From Poecilobothrus nobilitatus (Eukaryota > Arthropoda > Insecta > Diptera > Dolichopodidae), in contig OX352773.1 in assembly GCA_947095535.1 (NCBI GenBank), positions 106,220,185 to 106,284,184 of the forward strand: 64,000 nucleotides of DNA. Reading direction: 5' to 3'. The position numbers were made by a program, and so were the translations under genes. The notes under the pieces are model-generated. The model did not search any database. It saw nothing but the letters and a program-made list of their open reading frames with translations, and was not told where the DNA came from. Shown here piece by piece: positions 55,017-64,000 of this stretch (position 1 is its first letter; each line of letters starts with the position of its first letter).

Positions 55017-55346
55017 CTAAAGAAGGTTTGGAGTTTCATCGGCTATGTTTTCAATATTCCAAAATTTTTGCCTTAAGTGCTCGAGACTATCTGGTTTACT
55101 TGTAGTAGTTATATAACAATGAGTAAAGGTTGGGTGGTTTATAATAGCACCGGAGACAATCCACCCAAACATGGTTTTTTGAAAAATAGGAGAATCGTCA
55201 TTGTTGCGAATTTGTCCAACGTAAAGGAATTTCCAAAATAACTCCGCACCCATCAACAAATCGATTTCATTCGGCAAATTAAAATATAAATCAATGTCAC
55301 TTGGAATTTTTATATGCTCAGAATTAAACCTGCGATGCGGTTGCAA
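55017..55346 (-). pseudogene. pol: BEL protease-RT connection
   Basis: IPSDIDLYFNLPNEIDLLMG, AELFWKFLYVGQI and KTMFGWIVSGAI. This is the typical BEL/Pao block after the aspartic protease (DLLIGAE.F...L..GQ....T.FGWI.SG). The frame is intact, with stops on both sides. Confidence 0.8.
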
Positions 55347-55374
55347 TTAAGTTATTTTATCAATCACAACCGAT

Positions 55375-55710
55375 TCAATTGTTGCGGAGAACGATTAGTA
55401 CGAGCATGTAAAATTTAAGATTTAAATTTATAGCACTAATATTTCCAATGCCAATAGTATCAGTTGAAGTAGTTTTTAATTTTAATTTTTCTATAAGGTC
55501 TTTTGTAACAAAATTTGATTGGGAAGCCGAGTCTAATAGTGCTCGACAATGAACTATTTTTCCATCTCCATCAACTACATTAACGAGTGCAGTGAGTAAA
55601 ATTACTTGACGATTGTCCGAATTGGAAATTAAAGCATCCTTGTGTTCTTGACTCGAATCTGGAACTCTTGGCGAAAACTTATTTAAATTAATATTTTTTA
55701 GTAGTATCAC
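55375..55710 (-). pseudogene. pro: BEL aspartic protease
   Basis: ILLTALVNVVDGDGK and ALLDSASQSNFVTKDLIEKL. BEL/Pao proteases use a DSxS/DSGS active site; the motif here is LLDSASQ. A stop at about 55377 ends the frame, leading to the next block after a shift. Confidence 0.8.
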
Positions 55711-56689
55711 ACATCTTTTTTCAATAAATTTAGAAAATTCTTCAAAGGTAGGAAAATTAAAACTTTTACGTTATCACCTTCTTTCTTATCATTGTATTTG
55801 TCGGCTACATATTCTTCCCATGTTACTTGCGTATCTCGGTCCAAACGAGGTGAGACCAACTTCAATAAGAGAGGATCTGCAATTTGTGATTTTTTTCCAA
55901 TTGTTAGTAACGAACGTAAATTTCCATTTATTACGTAAGCAATTGCTCGAATACTTTCTGCAGTAGGTTTAGAAATTGCTTGAATATCCAAAATTGAATT
56001 TATATGCGAATTAAATAAAATTTTTTTATTAAAGTAACGACTCTTAAGTAAATAAATAGCCACTTTGTAGCCGTCCTCAAAACTATATATACTTTTTATT
56101 ATATTCTTAGCCTTACCCATCAAACAACCTTTTAAATGTTGAAATTTAGCCCCATTACTCATCGCGTCATTTTCATCAACTCACTTTAAAAACTGCTCCA
56201 AAATCCTAACCAATCTGTGATTTCACGACAGAATTTTGGTAACTCTAAATTTTTTATGGATGTCATGTATTTATTACTAATGCTACTATCGAACTGAGTT
56301 GTATCTAGGGAAATAGAAATATTTGGTTTTATATTATCAATTAACTTAAGAAGTTTAGATTTTAATGAGAAACAGGTGTCTTCAAAATTTATCCTCTCTT
56401 CACTTTTAGGTTATTCATCATCTAGGAATTCTAATTTATTTTGCTGAATATTAAAGTTTATTAAATAATTTTCTAAAAGACCTAATTTGGTCTCTAGTTC
56501 AAATATATTCGTCTCCTTCCTCTTTGAAGGTATATATGTTTTTAATTTAGTTACCATGTTCACAATACCTCTTAATATTTTAAGCTCTTTAGCTTGAAGA
56601 GCAGCTCTATTACTGTCGTCGACGTCTTTCGAGTCCTCAAGATTTAATAAATTTACGCTACCTCCTGCGGGAATATGAATTAGTGCCAT
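55707..56689 (-). pseudogene. gag: BEL/Pao gag
   Basis: Starts ATG 56689-56687 (MALIHIPAGGSVNLLNLED). The first frame ends at 56411. Frame 56162-55707 has the DUF1759-like core (KFQHLKGCLMGKAKNIIKSI, ATAVSLL-equivalent AIYLLKSRY, ADPLLLKLVSPRLDRDTQVTWEE). A stretch with PEI-type text lies between them in other frames. The first 465 bases are repeated at 60046-60511 and from 63869. Confidence 0.8.
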
Positions 56690-57300
56690 AATGAATAAAT
56701 AATGTTAGTTGTCACTGTGTTGTACATGAAATTAATACACCTCGCCTTAATTATAATCTCCCAAAATTTTAATAATCCTTGTAGTTTATTTAATTTTTAG
56801 TTTATAGAAGTAACTAAAGTTTAAGTAAATATTATAATTTAAATTTATTTTTGTATTTAAAAGTTATCAACCAATAATGTTAGTTATTTTTATATTAGCC
56901 TTTGATTTATATATGGTAGGCACATGTGATCAAAATTAATACACTGTTTTTTTTTTTACTATTTAAGCAAAGCACGTTTTACCCTTTATGAAGTCAAAGA
57001 AAACAGAAACTGTACCAATTAATATTAATTTGAATGCTCTTTATTAGAAATAATATTCCAAATATAGTTTAAATATTCACATGCACATTTTATGTATATA
57101 TGTAGATATTTTTTATATAATACTTATTATTATTATCCATTTCTTTAATTTCTGTTAATTAGCAAATCGAAATTAAAAAGAAAATTAAAATTTCTTTTAA
57201 AAAGAAAATCTAATATTGTAATAAGTTTGATTTGATCTAAATTTTCGCGGACGTGGAATGACAAAATTTATCGCGATCTAGATCCAGCTCGAAAGGCCAT
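56690..57300 (-). other. BEL 5' leader
   Basis: Untranslated DNA between LTR-like repeat and gag. The minus strand after the LTR begins GAACATGGCCTTTCGAGC. I could not match a tRNA primer site with confidence. Confidence 0.5.
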
Positions 57301-57826
57301 GTTCAGTTTCTTAAGGTTTTTGTAATATCTGACCCTTTTTTTATTATCGAAAACAAAATGCAAATGTACTAATTAAATATTCACTTTAATTAATCTTAAT
57401 AATAAATTTTACACTACTGCAATATTGCTGCACGAGACCGAGTTATAATCCCTTTTTTTTATTTAACAGAATTACAATTTTTAAACGAGAATGAAAATTA
57501 TATTTGCTATTCTAATTCATTTATCAAACTGAACTGGAAAGGCAAAAATAATGATTTTTAATATTTCATTAACATATGATCTTCTTTATGAGATAAAAAA
57601 CAATATAATTTTATTGATACAGCTATAAACATTAATGCAATTGATTACCCGTGCAGCAATTTTAGATATAAATTTAACTTTTAAGTTTTAGATAGTAATA
57701 CATGATTTAAATGAATTTATATTAAACAGCAAAAAAAAATTATTAATATTGATTATTTATAAAAAATTAATTCGAAATTATGTAAAGACAAATTATTTAT
57801 AACAAAAAAAATTAGCTTGAAGCTCT
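57301..57826 (-). repeat. BEL 5' LTR-like repeat
   Basis: Matches 48740-49560 without the SINE. The sequence AGCTTGAAGCT at the right edge also occurs next to the BEL stop codon at 49545, so the LTR may be slightly longer or the copies overlap by a few coding bases. Confidence 0.7.
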
Positions 57827-57831
57827 TCACA

Positions 57832-59695
57832 TATATGAATCTGCCATGAAATACATAAATATTTAATAAACAAATTAACAGAAAAAATTAATGAAGCAAA
57901 TTATATCAACTTGAGAAGAAACATAAAAAAAATAACCCATGGACAGATAATGAATTGTTAAACTAAAAAATTCCTGGTATTCAAAATTGGCACAAGATCA
58001 AAATAACATTCACCTGCAAAATATACATATGTTTACAAATATTACAGAAACAAAGTCACCAGCTTTCGAAGATTAAAAAACAAATATACGTTCAAAAGAA
58101 ATTTGAAGGAAATAGCAATAACACTAGTAAAATTTGGAACTGTTTTAACGAAGTGCTTCATAATAGGAATATAAATGGAATTGAGGTAACCGTATTTAAC
58201 GGATTAACAACTATACAAAAAGCCAGTCAAATTAATGAACTTAACGTACATTTTGCAAAACTCGGAGAAGCATTAATATTAAGATAGAATATTATACACA
58301 AGAGTAAAACTACTAATATTTTTAAGTTCCAAAGGGTTAATAAATTTGAAATTAATAACATCATTAAAGGATTTAAAAAATCACATTAACTTGATCCTCT
58401 AAATATAAGCTCTTTCTTATTAAAGGAAGGCTGTGAAGAACTATGTGAGCCTATCGTGTTATGCAGAGGTCTGTTAACAGTTAACAAATCGCTTATGCAG
58501 GGGACAGTTGAAAATTGGTAAGGTGGTACCTGTATTCAAATCGGGGGCGAAGGACAATGTAAATAGTTTTAGACCAATTTGTTTGACACCACTATTAACT
58601 AAAATTTTTGAAAAAGCAATCAGGAATCAGTTCAATGAATTTTTGAAAAACACAATCTCCTACAATAAAAACAATGTGGGTTCAAAAAAATCAAGTACTG
58701 AAACGGCTCAAACAAAAAAAGTACATATATGGTAATACATTTAATAGCTCCAACACTACAAATATATATATCGGACGACAAAATTGAACAGGTTAATACA
58801 TATAAGTACCTCGATTTTTGAATTGACACTAAGCTACGATGGGAAACTCATATATATAAATTGGCATTTTTAGCAAAATTTATACCATACGAATCTAAGA
58901 ACACAGTTTACTATGCTTTATTCCACAGTCATCTCAGCTACGGAATCAAAATGTGGGGAACAACGTGGCAAAACAATATTTATGAACTACAGGTAATTCA
59001 GAATAGAGCTTGGAAAAACTTATTCGGCTACGACTGGCAAGAATCTACGCATTATATTCATAAAAAAACAACATACTATTAATAAAAGACGTTATAAAAT
59101 TAAAACTTAGTCTACATATTCACAACATCGAAACAAAAATAATTCATACCACAACTATACTGTCAAAACGTAAAGATAAGCACCAGGTAAACACACGAAA
59201 TAAAAATCTAATCCACATTGACTTCAAGAGAACATGTACCTATGGTACTTCAACAACATTACATACAGCAATTCAACTATATAATAATCTCAACATAAAT
59301 ATGAAACAACTAGATGGAAATAAACTTAAAAAAGGATTAACTATCATTTTAAGAATATTATAATATTATTGAATTATACTTTTATATATTAAAAAAAAAA
59401 AAAATTAATTTTACATGATCTTTTATATTATTTGAATTTCTTTATATTATTATCAAATAATTTCATATTTTTTTGTAATCTTTGCACTTTACCTTTTTTC
59501 TTTTTTTTTCTTTTAATCACAAAAAATTTTACTTTGATATTTTCTAACATTATACTTTTTAAATATTTAAACAATAATGTAGATAATTGAATTTTATCAT
59601 ATAGGAAACATAATATACATATATAAAGCCTTGCTACGAGAGAAATCTCCTTAGGCATTAGAATGGAATAAATAAATAAAAAATAAAATTAACTG
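57832..59695 (+). pseudogene. LINE 3' half (linker, RT pieces, tail), copy 1
   Basis: Right half of the LINE cut at 48740. Linker: HKYLINKLTEKINEANYINLRRN, NPWTDNELL and WNCFNEVLHNRNINGI. RT: frame 58508-58735 with KIGKVVPVFKSGAKDNVNSF, RPICLTPLLTKIFEKAI, then a jump over the YADD part (deleted after about 58735), then YKYLDF.IDTKLRWETHI at about 58800 and LFHSHLSYGIKMWG (58861-59082). C-terminus: HQVNTRNKNLIHI near 59190. Tail near 59660-59695: AATGGAATAAATAAATAAAA. Confidence 0.8.
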
Positions 59696-59997
59696 TGCAA
59701 AAAAAAAAAAACAAGTGCGTAATTAGCTAATTTTGTTTTCCACAGCTAATTTTTAGCGTCAATTTTTAAACATAAGTTACAGAAATAGTAGATCTAAAAT
59801 GGATTTGGTATGATTTATTTGACAAATAAGGTGATAACAATTTAAGGCTATGGTTTGAAAACCGGACTGCTTTTCAAGGATAATTTTATAGGGAATTAGA
59901 TCGCAGGCCTTATTGTGTTCCATCTTCGTCGAATGTTATATCTTCAAGAATCACCTAAAACAAAAACAAAGAATCATTTTACTAATTTAATTTAAGA
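59696..59997. other. Short unassigned DNA after the LINE tail
   Basis: AT-rich, with a poly-A of 12 bases at 59700-59711. No gene recognised. The repeated copy is at 63519-63820. Confidence 0.5.
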
Positions 59998-60045
59998 GGC
60001 CTCGCTGGCCTAGTGGGTAACAGTGTATAAATGACGCTGTAAACA
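59998..60045 (+). repeat. Truncated SINE head at the tandem junction
   Basis: GAGGCCTCGCTGGCCTAGTGGGTAACAG... is the same family as 668-760 (A-box TGGCCTAGTGGG), but it is cut off at the tandem junction before the B box. Copy 2 ends the same way at 63868. Confidence 0.75.
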
Positions 60046-63000
60046 CGACAGAATTTTGGTAACTCTAAATTTTTTATGGATGTCATGTATTTATTACTAA
60101 TGCTACTATCGAAATGAGTTGTATCTAGGGAAATAGAAATATTTGGTTTTATATTATCAATTAACTTAAGAAGTTTAGATTTTAATGAGAAACAGGTGTC
60201 TTCAAAATTTATCCTCTCTTCACTTTTAGGTTATTCATCATCTAGGAATTCAAATTTATTTTGGTGAATATTAAAGTTTATTAAATAATTTTCTAAAAGA
60301 CCTAATTTGGTCTCTAGTTCAAATATATTCGTCTCCTTCCCTTTGAAGGTATATATGTTTTTAATTTAGTTACCATGTCTTTTCACAATACCTCTTAATA
60401 TTTTAAGCTCTTTAGCTTGAAGAGCAGCTCTATTACTGTCGTCGACGTCTTTCGAGTCCTCAAGATTTAATAAATTTACGCTACCTCCTGCGGGAATATG
60501 AATTAGTGCCATAATGAATAAATAATGTTAGTTGTCACTGTGCTGTACATGAAATTAATACACCTCGCCTTAATTATAATCTCCCAAAATTTTAATAATC
60601 CTTGTAGTTTATTTAATTTTTAGTTTATAGAAGTAACTAAAGTTTAAGTAAATATTATAATTTAAATTTATTTTTGCATTTAAAAGTTATCAACCAATAA
60701 TGTTAGTTATTTTTATATTAGCCTTTGATTTATATATGGTAGGCACATGTGATCAAAATTAATACACTGTTTTTTTTTTTACTATTTAAGCAAAGCACGT
60801 TTTACCCTTTATGAAGTCAAAGAAAACAGAAACTGTACCAATTAATATTAATTTGAATGCTCTTTATTAGAAATAATATTCCAAATATAGTTTAAATATT
60901 CACATGCACATTTTATGTATATATGTAGATATTTTTTATATAATACTTATTATTATTATCCATTTCTTTAATTTCTGTTAATTAGCAAATCGAAATTAAA
61001 AAGAAAATTAAAATTTCTTTTAAAAAGAAAATCTAATATTGTAATAAGTTTGATTTGATCTAAATTTTCGCGGACGTGGAATGACAAAATTTATCGCGAT
61101 CTAGATCCAGCTCGAAAGGCCATGTTCAGTTTCTTAAGGTTTTTGTAATATCTGACCCTTTTTTTATTATCGAAAACAAAATGCAAATGTACTAATTAAA
61201 TATTCACTTTAATTAATCTTAATAATAAATTTTACACTACTGCAATATTGCTGCACGAGACCGAGTTATAATCCCTTTTTTTTATTTAACAGAATTACAA
61301 TTTTTAAACGAGAATGAAAATTATATTTGCTATTCTAATTCATTTATCAAACTGAACTGGAAAGGCAAAAATAATGATTTTTAATATTTCATTAACATAT
61401 GATCTTCTTTATGAGATAAAAAACAATATAATTTTATTGATACAGCTATAAACATTAATGCAATTGATTACCCGTGCAGCAATTTTAGATATAAATTTAA
61501 CTTTTAAGTTTTAGATAGTAATACATGATTTAAATGAATTTATATTAAACAGCAAAAAAAAATTATTAATATTGATTATTTATAAAAAATTAATTCGAAA
61601 TTATGTAAAGACAAATTATTTATAACAAAAAAAATTAGCTTGAAGCTCTTCACATATATGAATCTGCCATGAAATACATAAATATTTAATAAACAAATTA
61701 ACAGAAAAAATTAATGAAGCAAATTATATCAACTTGAGAAGAAACATAAAAAAAATAACCCATGGACAGATAATGAATTGTTAAACTAAAAAATTCCTGG
61801 TATTCAAAATTGGCACAAGATCAAAATAACATTCACCTGCAAAATATACATATGTTTACAAATATTACAGAAACAAAGTCACCAGCTTTCGAAGATTAAA
61901 AAACAAATATACGTTCAAAAGAAATTTGAAGGAAATAGCAATAACACTAGTAAAATTTGGAACTGTTTTAACGAAGTGCTTCATAATAGGAATATAAATG
62001 GAATTGAGGTAACCGTATTTAACGGATTAACAACTATACAAAAAGCCAGTCAAATTAATGAACTTAACGTACATTTTGCAAAACTCGGAGAAGCATTAAT
62101 ATTAAGATAGAATATTATACACAAGAGTAAAACTACTAATATTTTTAAGTTCCAAAGGGTTAATAAATTTGAAATTAATAACATCATTAAAGGATTTAAA
62201 AAATCACATTAACTTGATCCTCTAAATATAAGCTCTTTCTTATTAAAGGAAGGCTGTGAAGAACTATGTGAGCCTATCGTGTTATGCAGAGGTCTGTTAA
62301 CAGTTAACAAATCGCTTATGCAGGGGACAGTTGAAAATTGGTAAGGTGGTACCTGTATTCAAATCGGGGGCGAAGGACAATGTAAATAGTTTTAGACCAA
62401 TTTGTTTGACACCACTATTAACTAAAATTTTTGAAAAAGCAATCAGGAACCAGTTCAATGAATTTTTGAAAAACACAATCTCCTACAATAAAAACAATGT
62501 GGGTTCAAAAAAATCAAGTACTGAAACGGCTCAAACAAAAAAAGTACATATATGGTAATACATTTAATAGCTCCAACACTACAAATATATATATCGGACG
62601 ACAAAATTGAACAGGTTAATACATATAAGTACCTCGATTTTTGAATTGACACTAAGCTACGATGGGAAACTCATATATATAAATTGGCATTTTTAGCAAA
62701 ATTTATACCATACGAATCTAAGAACACAGTTTACTATGCTTTATTCCACAGTCATCTCAGCTACGGAATCAAAATGTGGGGAACAACGTGGCAAAACAAT
62801 ATTTATGAACTACAGGTAATTCAGAATAGAGCTTGGAAAAACTTATTCGGCTACGACTGGCAAGAATCTACGCATTATATTCATAAAAAAACAACATACT
62901 ATTAATAAAAGACGTTATAAAATTAAAACTTAGTCTACATATTCACAACATCGAAACAAAAATAATTCATACCACAACTATACTGTCAAAACGTAAAGAT

Positions 63001-63868
63001 AAGCACCAGGTAAACACACGAAATAAAAATCTAATCCACATTGACTTCAAGAGAACATGTACCTATGGTACTTCAACAACATTACATACAGCAATTCAAC
63101 TATATAATAATCTCAACATAAATATGAAACAACTAGATGGAAATAAACTTAAAAAAGGATTAACTATCATTTTAAGAATATTATAATATTATTGAATTAT
63201 ACTTTTATATATTAAAAAAAAAAAAAATTAATTTTACATGATCTTTTATATTATTTGAATTTCTTTATATTATTATCAAATAATTTCATATTTTTTTGTA
63301 ATCTTTGCACTTTACCTTTTTTCTTTTTTTTTCTTTTAATCACAAAAAATTTTACTTTGATATTTTCTAACATTATACTTTTTAAATATTTAAACAATAA
63401 TGTAGATAATTGAATTTTATCATATAGGAAACATAATATACATATATAAAGCCTTGCTACGAGAGAAATCTCCTTAGGCATTAGAATGGAATAAATAAAT
63501 AAAAAATAAAATTAACTGTGCAAAAAAAAAAAAACAAGTGCGTAATTAGCTAATTTTGTTTTCCACAGCTAATTTTTAGCGTCAATTTTTAAACATAAGT
63601 TACAGAAATAGTAGATCTAAAATGGATTTGGTATGATTTATTTGACAAATAAGGTGATAACAATTTAAGGCTATGGTTTGAAAACCGGACTGCTTTTCAA
63701 GGATAATTTTATAGGGAATTAGATCGCAGGCCTTATTGTGTTCCATCTTCGTCGAATGTTATATCTTCAAGAATCACCTAAAACAAAAACAAAGAATCAT
63801 TTTACTAATTTAATTTAAGAGGCCTCGCTGGCCTAGTGGGTAACAGTGTATAAATGACGCTGTAAACA
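60046..63868. repeat. 3.82-kb tandem unit, copy 2
   Basis: Near-identical to copy 1 over its whole length (3,823 against 3,820 bases). It contains a BEL gag 5' fragment (minus, ATG 60513-60511), the BEL leader and LTR-like repeat (about 61124-61649) and the LINE 3' half. Confidence 0.95.
61655..63518 (+). pseudogene. LINE 3' half, copy 2
   Basis: Duplicate of 57832-59695 with the same frames (62331-62558, 62684-62905), the same stops and the same missing YADD region. It was already broken before the duplication. Confidence 0.85.
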
Positions 63869-64000
63869 CGACAGAATTTTGGTAACTCTAAATTTTTTAT
63901 GGATGTCATGTATTTATTACTAATGCTACTATCGAAATGAGTTGTATCTAGGGAAATAGAAATATTTGGTTTTATATTATCAATTAACTTAAGAAGTTTA
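63869..64000. repeat. 3.82-kb tandem unit, copy 3 (start only)
   Basis: A third copy starts with the same CGACAGAATTTTGG junction and runs to the window end. At the first informative position it carries the copy-2 base (GAAATGAGTTG), so it is closer to copy 2 than to copy 1. Confidence 0.9.

Larger units (their letters stand above)
48740..57826 (-). mobile_element. BEL/Pao LTR retrotransposon, nested and decayed
   Basis: Minus-strand element: LTR-like repeat (57301-57826), gag, aspartic protease, RT, A17-type region, integrase, DUF5641-type tail, LTR-like repeat (48740-49560). The gene order is that of BEL/Pao Gag-Pol. It is interrupted by a LINE (about 50470-52930) and a SINE (49161-49409). 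The RT active site is mutated and several stops are present, so it is dead. Confidence 0.8.
56226..60045. repeat. 3.82-kb tandem unit, copy 1
   Basis: The block CGACAGAATTTTGG...ending GACGCTGTAAACA is followed immediately by a second copy. It contains BEL gag 5' part, leader, LTR, the LINE 3' half and a SINE head. Copies 1 and 2 differ at only a few places (for example CTGAGTTG/ATGAGTTG, CATGTTCAC/CATGTCTTTTCAC, GGAATCAG/GGAACCAG). Confidence 0.95.

Noticed and set aside
59428..59658. Basic 76-codon minus-strand ORF, repeated at 63251-63481
   Set aside because: Antisense to the LINE 3' UTR and made of A/T homopolymer codons. It repeats only because the whole block is duplicated.

Overview
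This is an AT-rich stretch of a eukaryotic nuclear genome, most likely an insect and plausibly a fly. I infer this from the repeats: relics of env-bearing errantivirus/gypsy elements with insect-type primer sites, CR1/Jockey-like and R1-like LINEs, a BEL/Pao element, a Polinton (Maverick) relic, tRNA-headed SINEs and a short-period satellite. I could not recognise any single-copy host gene. The window is a nest of transposable elements, nearly all broken by stops, frameshifts, deletions and later insertions. Only one short ORF (38514-38954) inside the Polinton block is clean over its full length with no recognised role.

Layout. 1-1690: AT-rich DNA with one tRNA-headed SINE. 1697-8860: two errantivirus env relics, an LTR-like region interrupted by a LINE fragment, a tRNA-Ser-type primer site, then decayed gag, reverse transcriptase, integrase and env. 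9460-18080: pieces of an R1/LOA-type LINE (+) around a nearly full-length CR1-like LINE (-, 10752-15950). 18135-20692: a LINE ORF1 with zinc knuckles (-) and a gypsy gag-protease-RT fragment (-). 21794-25540: a second CR1-like LINE (+) with a PHD-type finger and an intact YADD box. 25925-27903: a decayed gypsy-group element (-) with a tRNA-Lys-type primer site. 27904-31911: an unrecognised repeat family (called Z here) split by a 2.5-kb insertion that carries a 147-bp satellite.

32560-46300: one minus-strand CR1-like LINE (ORF1, endonuclease, RT) split by a 9,994-bp insertion at 34351-44344. The insertion begins AGTAG, ends CTACT, has terminal inverted repeats of about 1.2 kb, is flanked by a 6-bp near-duplication (AGTAAC/AGTAAA) and contains several Polinton-type integrase fragments. 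I read it as a degenerate or non-autonomous Polinton with a mirror-image interior. 46372-47220 is another Z copy.

48300-59695: a plus-strand LINE split by a BEL/Pao element (-, about 48740-57826). The BEL element is itself split by a minus-strand LINE (about 50470-52930), and a SINE sits in one of its LTRs. A 3.82-kb block covering the BEL gag start, its LTR and the LINE 3' half is repeated in tandem: 56226-60045, 60046-63868, and a third copy that leaves the window at 64000.

The genes do not form a pathway. They record successive insertions. Four insertions can be dated relative to their hosts because an empty paralogous site lies in the same window: the satellite element against Z, the SINE against the BEL LTR, the LINE piece in the left Polinton repeat against the right repeat, and the Polinton against the LINE by its duplicated target.
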